A DNA stretch of 17,206 nt, taken from NCBI GenBank assembly GCA_000697455.1, contig JNET01029333.1:1-17206 (forward strand). The letters are read 5' to 3'. Both the position numbers and the translations under genes were made by a program. This DNA comes from Basidiobolus heterosporus B8920. Lineage: Eukaryota > Basidiobolomycota > Basidiobolomycetes > Basidiobolales > Basidiobolaceae. Positions 8,783 to 17,206 of this stretch are shown here, in pieces. The first letter of the stretch is position 1, and every line of letters begins with the position of its first letter. The notes beneath the pieces are model-generated. The model had not been told where the DNA came from. It worked only from the letters and a program-made list of their open reading frames with translations, and made no database searches.

Positions 8783-9189
8783 TTCTTGGATGTCAGTGAG
8801 CACAAAGAGAACCCATTCGCAAATAGTAGGAAGCGGGGATTTAAGGTAGGTTTCATGAAAAACCACCAAGCCACAAAGAAGTATAATTAATAGATGCTGA
8901 AGCCGAATGCCGAACGCACTAGTTGCATAGATAGCAATACCGCTTATTCCTACAACTTGATCGGCTTAATATATATTTGTATAGGATTTGGCTTTGATCA
9001 ATCGTTTACACATCAGCCTGGTTTGAACACCAAATAATCCTGGAAATAGAGCAATGCAATGTAATCCTTATGTTGAAGACTATGCTCAGTAATAATCATC
9101 CCGCATTTCGCATCCCGCATCGCTGTTGAATCCAGAGCGAAAGACAGTGTTTGAAGGTTACCCCTGAGTTGCTCATTCCAAAATTATCA

Positions 9190-9275
9190 TGTCTTGATTG
9201 AGCACTTAGTCTGTCTTGATTGAGCACTTAGTCTGTCTTGATTGAGCATCTAGTCTGTCTTGACTGATCATTATA
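9190..9275 (+). repeat. 22-bp tandem repeat, four copies, upstream of a TATA box
   Basis: Copies begin at about 9190, 9212, 9234 and 9256. The core is TGTCTTGATTGAGCACTTAG. The first two copies are identical, the third changes a few bases, and the fourth is more diverged (TGTCTTGACTGATCAT). The array ends just before TATAAAAA. A promoter-proximal array of transcription-factor sites is a reasonable inference. A neutral minisatellite is the alternative. Confidence 0.85.
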
Positions 9276-9279
9276 AAAA
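9272..9279 (+). promoter_or_regulatory. TATA box upstream of the PH-CRIB gene
   Basis: TATAAAAA directly follows the 22-bp repeat array. It is about 340 bases before the ATG at 9616, which implies a long 5' UTR, possibly with an intron, if this is the true core promoter. Confidence 0.45.
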
Positions 9280-9615
9280 GAATAACCACCCGTCGCAATA
9301 AAAAAGAATTGCCATCTGTTTCAAAATTTCACGTAAGACCGCAGTAGACTGGTTGATCTATCCCACCTTACCACTAAATCATTTGCAACTATTCACATCC
9401 AAGCATCCACTCATTCACGCACCCACACTTAGACTTGGTCACCCTAGCTATAGACAGTACTCACCTGCTTGTTTAACTTCAGATTTTACTTATTTTGCTT
9501 ATTACTCATCCAATCCCTTAACCATATCACACTATATTAAATTCTTCAGCTGCCGAAAAGTGTGGCTTCTTATTTTCTGTGACTTCAATTAGTTGGGATA
9601 AAATATAGATTGAGA

Positions 9616-10491
9616 ATGAACGAATATTACCCAAGTACCATCACATCTTCGCCCACTGACTCTCAGGAGAGCATTACCTTAGAAACCGTCAAAAAAGGCC
9701 ATTTCTCTATACGTGGAAATGGAATGACTAGCTGGTTATGGTCTAAACGATTGGTCACTTTAAAGAACACCTGCATCACTATTCACAAGTTACAAGTAAG
9801 TAACCTCTATACATTGCTCACTTGATACCTACCAAGAATTGGTCACTAAAACGAGACGCTTTCCCAACCTATCTATCTATTATTTAAGAACGACACAAAA
9901 GCAGTGGACACAATCTTCTATGAGGAAATACGGGATTTGGAAAGGTCGGAGTTGAAACCTTACTGTTTTAAAATCTGCACCGAAACCAGAAGCATCTATA
10001 TCACTTGTAAAAGTGAAGAAGAGATGTGGTCTTGGATGGATTCCATATACAAGGTAAAAAAATAATAAATGCAGCCCTCGGTTGTCCCTTCTTCTGACTA
10101 ATATGGTATGATTTTTGTAGCGTTCGCCTATGAAAGGAGTGTCAAATCCTACTAATTTTAATCACAATGCTCATTTGAGCTTCGACATGACAACAGGAAT
10201 GCTGACGGTGAGACCCCAACATAATTTAAGTACCATCAAATAAGTTAATAACCTCTTATCTTCTAGACAATCAACAAGCAATGGGATGTGACTTCACCCA
10301 CACTATCTAAAGATGATTATCTCAATAACCCGGAAATATTGATGGAATTCATTCAAATGTGTACCGGGTACTCCCGAATTAATGAAAAGCCAAAATTCCA
10401 TTCAGTTCTGCTGGAACCGTCAACAAACTTCGATCTACCCGAGATCCCAAAGATGTCAACCTTCGAGGATATAAAATTTCAACGAAAATGA
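9616..10491 (+). CDS. PH-CRIB protein resembling the N-terminal half of a Cla4-type PAK, with no kinase domain
   Basis: Four exons: 9616-9795, 9889-10053, 10121-10207 and 10267-10491, each a whole number of codons (all introns phase 0). They give 218 residues. A PH domain spans about residues 25-115: KKGHFSIRGNG, WLWSKRLVTL, a central basic strand and the final helix EEEMWSWMDSIYK. A CRIB motif follows (VSNPTNFNHNAHLSFD, 122-137), expected to bind GTP-loaded Cdc42 or Rac. Next come a tryptophan (QWD) and NPEILMEFIQMCTGYSR, similar to the segment after CRIB in PAK kinases. The frame then stops, and the next gene lies convergently on the other strand, so no kinase domain can follow. Fungal Cla4 and Skm1 have PH-CRIB-kinase. 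A stand-alone PH-CRIB protein could be a membrane-bound Cdc42 effector or competitor. Start: the ATG at 9616 is the first in frame. Confidence 0.88.
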
Positions 10492-10858
10492 TGCATCAGA
10501 CTCTACCAACCATATAAATCATATTGACTAATTTACTCCCTAAATAATCCTTTATCTATTGCCGCTTTCGTCCTTGCTCCTTTCACTTCATTTACCCCTG
10601 CTCAAAACTTCCCTTCCCAACATACCGACACCCCTACGCTAACACTAAATTAACATAATTTAAAAAAAACAATAAAAAGTAAACACTCGTCCTGTCACTC
10701 TCATTGTAGATCGATAACATTGATAACAACGGATAAAGAAAGCTCGGATAAAATCAGATATATTTTACATATAAACGGGATAGATATATAAAGAGCAAGT
10801 AAACAAGGGATATAAATAGGTAGAGGGAGATTGGACGCTGGGTGGTTTACTAAACAAC
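10492..10858. other. Convergent spacer between the PH-CRIB and chitinase genes
   Basis: AT-rich 3' flanks of two convergent genes. An AATAAA at about 10671-10676 can serve the PH-CRIB transcript. No kinase-like coding sequence, RNA gene or repeat is visible. Confidence 0.6.
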
Positions 10859-12982
10859 TTAGATCTCACCAAGGTCCCAGAATTTGGGTTGAATAGGGGT
10901 AATTTGGGTGGTGTTTTTATGGGTACCCATGATGTCGATAAGGATGGCCATATTCCACTTGGGTTCCTTTTCGGGAACAGAGATAATGGTAACCTTGTTC
11001 CCCTTTTGGGTGAAGACACCACGAGTATTGTTCAAAACAGTTTGTCCACGAGGAAGTTCGAATTGGACTCGCCAATGGTTAGAGAAGGAGGTAGAAGTGG
11101 TACGGACACGGACAGTGGTCTTGAAGTTTTCCTCGTTGTATTCAGGTGCAGCAAAATCAATTAGAGCATGGTTGCTAGGGCCCTCGATTGAACGCTTCTT
11201 AATAGCACCCTGTGGAGAAGTACAGGCCGGCTGATGAGGATGCTTGTAGGCCCAATCGCAGTATACAAGGGCATTGTCCTGAACACAGGTGAGAAGGTTA
11301 TGGGCATCACATTTACGAAGAACCCATCTACCAAATACACATTGAGCGTATTGATTACCCTTACATTCCAAATTGACAGTATTACATGGGCCATTTTGAA
11401 CTGGGCAATGTTCGGGAGTAGGCTTGGGGGATTCAGTAGGCTTAGGGGTTTTGGAGTGCTCATGAGTCTTAGTAGTCTTATGCTCTTCAGAGTGCTTGGT
11501 AGTCTTATGAGCTTCAGTATGCTTATGGGGCTCGGTAGTCTTGTGAGGTTCAGAGTGCTCATGAGTTTTGGTAGTCTTGTGCTCTTCAGAGTGCTTGGTA
11601 GTCTTGTGATCTTCAGTATGCTTGTGGGGCTCGGTAGTCTTGTGAGGTTCAGAGTGTTCATGGGTCTTAGTAGTCTTGTGCTCTTCAGAGTGCTTAGTAG
11701 TCATATGAGCTTCAGAGTGCTCACGAGTCTTGGTAGTCTTGTGCTCTTCAGAGTGCTTGGTAGTCTTGTGAGCTTCAGTATGCTTGTGGGGCTCGGTAGT
11801 CTTGTGAGGTTCAGAGTGTTCATGAGTCTTAGTAGTCTTGTGCTCTTCAGAGTGCTTGGTAGTCTTATGGGCTTCAGTATGCTTGTGAGGCTCGGTAGTC
11901 TTGTGGGATTCAGCGTGCTGGTGGGATTCGTTTGGCTTATGAGTAGTATGGTGCTCGGGTGTAGGTGGTTGAGGATGTCCAGAACATTTTCCACCATCCA
12001 TCAAGATATTTTTAACAGACTGAGCAAAGCTTATACCATTGATCATGCTTGACTCTGCGGTAGAGACTTCCCAAGTCATAATACCACCAAAGCTGGAGTA
12101 TTGCTTACGAGTGTTATCAATGAGTGGCTTCAATTCATCCGGAGTCATATAACCATAACTTCCTGCACGAGGATTTCCAAGGGTGCCGATGAAAAGCTTG
12201 ACGTCGCGATTTAGGGATTTGGTTTTGGCCCAATGATCCCAGACACCGTAATTAAAGTGACCAGGTATAGTGGGGGTACAGTAGTTGTTGTAAAATTGAA
12301 TATAAACCATATCGAAGTAAGCTTGATCGAGAGCATTACCAAGGAAATAGTCAGGATAGGGGCATTGAGGAGCAGCAGAAGTGATATATTTTCTGCTCTT
12401 ATCAGTGTCGAAGTATGAACGAAGTTTACGAATGAAGGGACCGTATCCAGTGTTAACACCAGCTTCGATATCCAAATCAATGCCATCAAGAACAGCTGAA
12501 CCAAATGGACGAGTGTTAGATGAACCGCCAAGAAGAATATCCCAGATAGTTTTGGCAAATCTGTCACTATCCGCTTCGTTGTCGAGGCCGTAAGATCCGG
12601 CAGCACCACCCAAAGACATGGTTACCTTCTTGCCCTTGGATTGACAGTATTCAATATCTGGACCAATCTCGGCACAGTTTAGGAGATTGGTACCAGGGAA
12701 TTTAGGGCCAGTACAATGGTAAGAAATATTAATCTCCGGTAGTTGACCAGCATCACCATTGAAAACATTCATGAAACCAATGTTGATAACGTCTAGGGTA
12801 TCGTCATTACAATAATCACGTAGAGGCTTCTCCCATTTGCTACGATCGGTAGGATTCAAAATCCCCATGGTGTTTTGTCCCCAGTATGTGACTAAATTAC
12901 TATTGCATGATTCATCAAAGGCTGAGGTCAAAGAAAGACCAGCTAACACGACGGTCAAGGCAGCGAGGCGGGATGAGACCAT
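10859..12982 (-). CDS. Secreted class III chitinase (GH18) with repeat linker and chitin-binding module
   Basis: An uninterrupted frame of 707 residues. A signal peptide (about 1-21, hydrophobic ALTVVLAGLSL then SA/F) precedes the GH18 domain (about 24-335). The domain starts LVTYWGQN and contains the sheet motif SLGGAAG (123-129) and the catalytic motif DGIDLDIE (166-173), with E173 the proton donor. The layout is that of yeast Cts1-type plant/fungal class III endochitinases, which hydrolyse beta-1,4-GlcNAc bonds in cell-wall chitin. A His/Thr/Lys/Glu repeat linker (about 345-535) follows. Then comes a cysteine-rich CBM19-like module, with CPVQNGPC, ECKGNQYAQC and GRWVLRKC (about 543-600). 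A C-terminal domain (about 618-707) has FSNHWRVQFELPRGQ and a repeat of VxxVPEKEP type, like the end domains of some zygomycete chitinases. Export and wall or septum remodelling are inferred. Confidence 0.95.
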   Translation of the reverse strand: MVSSRLAALTVVLAGLSLTSAFDESCNSNLVTYWGQNTMGILNPTDRSKWEKPLRDYCNDDTLDVINIGFMNVFNGDAGQLPEINISYHCTGPKFPGTNLLNCAEIGPDIEYCQSKGKKVTMSLGGAAGSYGLDNEADSDRFAKTIWDILLGGSSNTRPFGSAVLDGIDLDIEAGVNTGYGPFIRKLRSYFDTDKSRKYITSAAPQCPYPDYFLGNALDQAYFDMVYIQFYNNYCTPTIPGHFNYGVWDHWAKTKSLNRDVKLFIGTLGNPRAGSYGYMTPDELKPLIDNTRKQYSSFGGIMTWEVSTAESSMINGISFAQSVKNILMDGGKCSGHPQPPTPEHHTTHKPNESHQHAESHKTTEPHKHTEAHKTTKHSEEHKTTKTHEHSEPHKTTEPHKHTEAHKTTKHSEEHKTTKTREHSEAHMTTKHSEEHKTTKTHEHSEPHKTTEPHKHTEDHKTTKHSEEHKTTKTHEHSEPHKTTEPHKHTEAHKTTKHSEEHKTTKTHEHSKTPKPTESPKPTPEHCPVQNGPCNTVNLECKGNQYAQCVFGRWVLRKCDAHNLLTCVQDNALVYCDWAYKHPHQPACTSPQGAIKKRSIEGPSNHALIDFAAPEYNEENFKTTVRVRTTSTSFSNHWRVQFELPRGQTVLNNTRGVFTQKGNKVTIISVPEKEPKWNMAILIDIMGTHKNTTQITPIQPKFWDLGEI
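11435..11945 (-). repeat. 99-bp coding tandem repeat in the chitinase linker
   Basis: Four near-identical 33-residue units plus one internal partial unit of about 21 residues. Each unit contains HKTTEPHKHTEAHKTTK, then HSEEHKTTKTHEHSEP. The DNA copies are nearly identical, which suggests recent expansion or ongoing homogenisation, so unit number may vary between strains. Each unit holds about nine histidines. The repeat also keeps the opposite strand open (11234-12052 +). That frame has no protein character of its own. Confidence 0.9.
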
Positions 12983-13063
12983 TATGGAATAAAGATAAGA
13001 AATATATTATATATTTTTTTTAGGAAGTGCCAAACTGTGAGGTGAACAGTTCATTTTCTCGTA

Positions 13064-13073
13064 CCTTATATAC
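13064..13073 (-). promoter_or_regulatory. TATA box of the chitinase gene
   Basis: On the minus strand this reads GTATATAAGG. It lies about 85-90 bases upstream of the chitinase ATG at 12982 and predicts a transcript start near 13035 with a 5' UTR of about 50 bases. The spacing is normal for a strongly regulated secreted-enzyme gene. Confidence 0.6.
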
Positions 13074-13079
13074 CCAGAG

Positions 13080-14563
13080 AACCACCTCATGTAGTTTCAT
13101 AGGTTCAAATAGTATATTCGTATCTAGGACCAACCATCCGATTCTTGATATTGTTTACTCAATTTAGAATGCCAAAATGCCAAAACCGTCTGCGATTAAT
13201 GATGGATATGAGTTGTCAACACCAGTAGCATTACCATATTTGATGGAGAAATAAATAGATACTTGACTGCATTTGAAGTTTAGAAAGCTTCCAAAGCAGT
13301 GAACCAGGTACTGATACTGATTTACCAAAGACGACGGCAATCGCGTATTTTTACTATCCAGACTACATCTGGGCACTGAGGCCTTCCATACCAAGGAACT
13401 TCTCGATCAAAACGCTAGTGAAATCTAATTTGGGGTATGAAGTAAACAAGGTTCGGTATAAACCATACGGATTTTAAGCTAATTTCATCGATCATTAATA
13501 TAAAAGGCGAAAAGGTTCAATGCATTTGGATCAAGTACAACTTTGCATGCATAACTCGGAAAAGATTGTGTATGTTATAAATTACTTGTCAATATCACTG
13601 CTTGGATCAAGGAGAGCATATCTCTCTGATAATTAGATTATGCGAGAGCAGAGGCAAATATGGAATTTTTGACTATTTTGATTGTTTCTTTAATCTACTG
13701 GACCGTTGCGGCTCAGTAGAACAAAGGGATAGATAATTGCATGCATAAGGAAGTAAGCCTCCTTTACATTTAGGGCTATGGCACATTTTACATAACAAAC
13801 TTTACATAAGTAACTGGACGGTTGACCACCAGTGAAAAGTCATTCTTTGCTACTTCAATGATTTAGGAAGACTAACAGTATTAGCTCTGCTTGTATTCTC
13901 AGACTTAGCTTTCTAAAGGAACGCTAGAAAAAATCACGATAAATGGCAAAAAGTCACGCGAAGTTCTACAAAGGACCCTTCAACACACAAGATGCACCAT
14001 AGGCCAGCTGAAGTGCATAAGAGACACTGATCCGTGCTTCTTTGATTGTCGTGTACACCACGAACCCCAGATAAACCGTCTGGTGTATCCGCTAGTAAAT
14101 ATGAACTTGACTTGTTTCCACTTGGAATATTCCGACGTTTATCATACTTTGAAGTAAAAGGAAAGAGAAATGTTTACTTGTTCCATATTGATCAGAATTT
14201 TTTGTTTGAGGCTAAGACGATTTTGGATGATCACCTAGCTCTAAATTAGGTAGATCCCAGTGAAGTCACCGGTAAAATTGTAACACTTTTTAACTTTTAA
14301 TGCTGGTCCAACGACTCGAATCGGTTCCATTCATGGACAGAAGGTAATAACAGAAATGGTATTAGTTGGTAGTGTCCCCTATCCCCTCATGGGAAGAGAG
14401 CGCTATTAGAAAGGGCATTAGTTCCTTATTTCCTTCGTTAGTTCTTTGCTCACACTTGAACCTATTTTCAGTAATGGTTGTGCAGCCAATCAGTCATGAA
14501 TGAATCTGGACAATTATAATGCACTTTTTACTGATGGTTTGATTTAGTATATGCAATGTTCCT
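13080..14563. other. Long spacer upstream of the chitinase
   Basis: I find no supported gene here. Two modest open frames exist (13164-13394 minus; 14046-14249 plus, which lacks an ATG). Neither shows a recognisable domain, signal peptide or convincing splice partners. The chitinase promoter occupies the left end, and the 3' flank of the PPR-like gene the right end. Confidence 0.45.
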
Positions 14564-15694
14564 TTACAAAGTATTCTTGGTTGGAAGATGATTGCTCTTT
14601 ACTGTCAATGTATTTTTCAACTTGGTCAGGCTATTTTCGTCGACTACTAGGCCTTTTGATCTCATGTGATTGATGGTCAGCTCCAAATCGCTTTTATCTC
14701 CATGGGTGGGTAGGTGCAGCAGCAGATACTGATAGAAGAATTTGTAGACGTCATCCATTAAACTACTCTGGATATTGATCTTATACTTGTGTCGAATATC
14801 AAATGGCACTTGGCGCTCATGCATAACTGGCATTGCAGAGAACAATCCAGTTGCCCCAGAGCGTAAGCAAAAGAATACAGTCAAAGCAACTCCCATACCC
14901 CCAATTTGGGGAACGTTGGGAAGGAGCATCCCCAGGGTAATGGTCAACCAGCCCCCACACAGGGCACCAGTACCTACTCTCATTCCTACTTTCATTCGAC
15001 GTTGAGTATAGATAGAGTGGGAAATATCTTGAGTACCCAGTTCGACTGCTTCAAGAGCACGAGGGATCTCTCGTGCTTTTACAGCACATAGAATCATCAG
15101 CTTGAAAGTAGTAATATCTGGTACATATCGCTTCTGTCGCATATCTTTATAAACTTTGAACATTTCGTCGACTTGCCAAGTATTCGCACAAACCTCTAAA
15201 TAAGCGTTATATACTGCAAGATCCAAAGCCGGAGTATCCTTAACTCGCTCAAATAACTCTGAGGCAAGCCCGAATGTTTGCTCGGTTATACTTTTTTCGG
15301 AGGCTAAGAATATATCTATCTCATCTTTCTTCTTAGGAGGCATTTCCTTGGCATTAGCGGCCATAGCGCTACAAGATTGTAAGGCGGAAACAATATAACT
15401 AGACATTGGTTGGGGTTGCTTGTAGAGATACCGATTGATATGAGAGCGAAGTTGTGTTGGAGTATTACAGTTCGAGAATTGAGCGTTACTTGAATATTTA
15501 CGTATTTGAATACATTCAACTTGCTTCAACGCTGTTGAGAACTGACCCAGTATACACTTGGAAAATTTTAGTGGATTTCCTGCAAATTGACATCGAGTAC
15601 TGTACAAAAGAGTGGTTAGTCGAGGTAAAGCTTTGAATCGTAAAGGATGAATGAGTTTATAAAAAACCATAATGATAATTGACAAAAATTTCAC
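14564..15694 (-). CDS. Mitochondrial PPR-like protein with two membrane segments
   Basis: An uninterrupted frame of 376 residues from ATG 15694. A second ATG at 15670 would drop eight residues and leave an equally good presequence. The first 70 residues are rich in R, K, S and T with almost no acidic residues (PLRFKALPRLTTLLYSTR, then IRKYSSN), typical of import into mitochondria. Residues about 157-226 hold two pentatricopeptide-like helix pairs: LAVYNAYLEVCANTWQVDEM, then KDMRQKRYVPDITTF and CAVKAREIPRALEA. Next come two glycine-rich hydrophobic stretches (about 239-260 and 264-288) that look like a membrane hairpin, then a soluble C-terminal domain with a helix pattern (DLELTINHMRSKGLVVDENS) that may be a third PPR-like unit. 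PPR proteins usually bind organelle RNA. An inner-membrane-anchored factor is plausible, but the specific role is unknown. Confidence 0.82.
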   Translation of the reverse strand: MKFLSIIIMVFYKLIHPLRFKALPRLTTLLYSTRCQFAGNPLKFSKCILGQFSTALKQVECIQIRKYSSNAQFSNCNTPTQLRSHINRYLYKQPQPMSSYIVSALQSCSAMAANAKEMPPKKKDEIDIFLASEKSITEQTFGLASELFERVKDTPALDLAVYNAYLEVCANTWQVDEMFKVYKDMRQKRYVPDITTFKLMILCAVKAREIPRALEAVELGTQDISHSIYTQRRMKVGMRVGTGALCGGWLTITLGMLLPNVPQIGGMGVALTVFFCLRSGATGLFSAMPVMHERQVPFDIRHKYKINIQSSLMDDVYKFFYQYLLLHLPTHGDKSDLELTINHMRSKGLVVDENSLTKLKNTLTVKSNHLPTKNTL

Positions 15695-17206
15695 AGAATG
15701 TGTTCTGTGATAAATAACATGAATCTCCAGCGAGACATAAAGTGGTGATTTAAATTAGTAATAATTAATAAATTCTAAAGTGCACAGAAGTTCATTATTT
15801 TACGTATACATTAAGAAAAACATTTAGTCTAATCACATTTCATGTTTAATTTTATCTCCCCAGCTAATCAGGAACTTACGCAGGAATGTACTAGCTTGAG
15901 TTTTCCTGCACTATAAAGCACTATTCAATAGATAGAACATAAGATATGATTATTTAACTAAGAATGCTTAATATCGTCTCATTTGCCTGATGACGGTGGG
16001 GAAGGTACTTCAAAAACCCGATCCTCAGTAACCTAAAACTCGTACTCCATGGCTACTTGGATAGCACTCCTCATTACTATCATACAAGCTTCAAGCTGTG
16101 GACTATATTCATCAGACAGGCTAAGTTGTGCAGAGAAACACTTACACAAGAGTAGGGTGGTTGGAATAATGCATGGGCCCATCGCCTATTAATTGGGCAG
16201 TCATCCCTTAGGTCACCAAAGAAAGCCCTCGTCGCTGCTACAGATTGTGTAAATCAGATAGGTTTCTATGTACTGGAAATGGATACCTGATTCACTAGCA
16301 GTAACCAATGAACTCGTGTGGCGGTAGCTTCGAAACTTGCGGCTGACTTATCGTAGAAGTTGTGCAAGCCGTTCATCAAGTTTGGCTGACAAACCTTTAT
16401 TTTTCCAGATATCGGCCCTTGAATGGGTCGATGGTCGATCGATGACGCTGTGGCATTTACAAAACGCGTCGATCTTTGGGATTGCTCTTCGCAAAGGGTA
16501 AGCACCAAGCCAATGAAATTATAGAGAGCAACCAAGCCGAGGCTTTTTTGGGACGTGAATTGTCGCGTAACCCGACTTAGACCTAAGATTAAATGTGGCT
16601 TGGTCCAACCAATACGATCACTGTTCCAAAGCACATATTTGATGTACACAGTCAAGATTAATAACTTAATAAATCTGAACTTCGTACATCATTTAAACTG
16701 AACTACTATCATATTTCTTCCCTAGTATCTACCTCAACCCTAACCCCAAGTAGTGGTCTTTAGAATTGGGCAATTTTGACCAAGCGTTACTTTTACTGAT
16801 ATTATCATATTGTTTTGTAAGCAACCAGGGAACCAATGAACTTGTGCCGTGACCGAGAAATTCCCATTTATTGGGATGTCACAACAAATGTCATCTTGAT
16901 GAAGATCTGAAATCTGAAAATTAATTAAGACAAATGGATAATAAAAGCCGGAAATTTCAATAATTTTGTTTAAGACAAAGATCCATGATCGTGACTAGAC
17001 AGCGCTTGGGACGTGTATTGAAATCAAAAAGAAAATTCTATAGACATTGTGAATGGTATCATCCGAAGCTGCTGTACTTTATCTAACAGTAACGCTTCGA
17101 TTCAGTCACTAATATTTTTACACAACTCCATCTTATATGGAAACCTCAGTTGACTTTTTTAAACCAAGTTGCTAGTTTCAGTGAGCGCGATATTTCGAGG
17201 TCTGCC
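15695..17206. other. AT-rich right-hand region without a supported gene
   Basis: The left part is the 5' flank of the PPR-like gene. Further right, an open frame at 16266-16655 (minus, 129 codons) and shorter frames on both strands around 15990-16500 lack recognisable motifs. Some look mildly protein-like, for example plus 16431-16501 ending in FGIALRKG before a stop, and minus 16039-16140 ending in AIQVAMEYEF before a stop. Because both strands are open, I cannot choose between them. No RNA gene or mobile element is seen. Confidence 0.4.

Larger units (their letters stand above)
8783..9615. other. Divergent promoter region between CFAP410 and the PH-CRIB gene
   Basis: The two genes start in opposite directions from this stretch. 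It contains a four-copy 22-bp tandem repeat, directly followed by a TATA box facing the PH-CRIB gene (listed separately). The rest, including a frame at 9353-9592 without an ATG start, shows no coding character that I recognise. Confidence 0.55.

Noticed and set aside
10492-10858. Missing kinase domain for the PH-CRIB gene
   Set aside because: I read the spacer for protein kinase motifs (VAIK, HRD, DFG) and found no coding sequence; the chitinase 3' end follows at once.
11234-12052. 272-codon plus-strand open frame opposite the chitinase linker
   Set aside because: It mirrors the 99-bp repeat, has a monotonous Leu/Ser/Val composition, and lies across a clear chitinase coding frame.
14320-14345. 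B-box-like sequence on the minus strand (GATTCGAGTC)
   Set aside because: The surrounding bases do not form a T arm and no A box lies at a suitable distance.
16736-16750. Telomere-like CCCTAACCCC
   Set aside because: Only one and a half units are present; there is no array.

Overview
The window reads as nuclear DNA of an early-diverging fungus. Its genes carry many short spliceosomal introns (mostly 53-101 nt, GT-AG with one GC-AG). A secreted class III chitinase with a fungal-type chitin-binding module points to Fungi. A CFAP410 (C21orf2) homologue, a protein known mainly from organisms with cilia or flagella, suggests a zoosporic lineage or one that has kept centriolar genes. The genus cannot be named from this sequence.

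Layout, left to right: the last exon of a TMEM41-type VTT membrane protein (+, cut by the window edge); a five-exon mitochondrial ribosomal protein uL15m gene (-); a Pol III-type RNA gene in which a TATA box and a tRNA-like A/B-box leader precede a C/D box snoRNA and a T run (+); a C2-domain protein with a long GYPP repeat tail (+); a seven-exon NSF/Sec18 gene (+); a six-exon CFAP410 gene (-, convergent with NSF); a four-exon PH-CRIB protein that resembles the front half of a Cla4-type PAK but stops before any kinase domain (+); an intronless chitinase with a His/Thr/Lys/Glu tandem-repeat linker (-); and a mitochondrial PPR-like protein with two predicted membrane segments (-). The spacers 12983-14563 and 15695-17206 hold nothing I can support as a gene.

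The genes are not an operon or a coherent cluster. There are some loose themes: membrane traffic and membrane binding (TMEM41-like, C2 protein, NSF, PH-CRIB), and mitochondrial gene expression (uL15m, possibly the PPR protein). The most unusual item is the RNA gene at about 1811-2069. It has the architecture of yeast SNR52 (Pol III leader plus C/D snoRNA), but its guide sequences match no target I recognise. No mobile element, CRISPR array, complete tRNA or rRNA gene was recognised.
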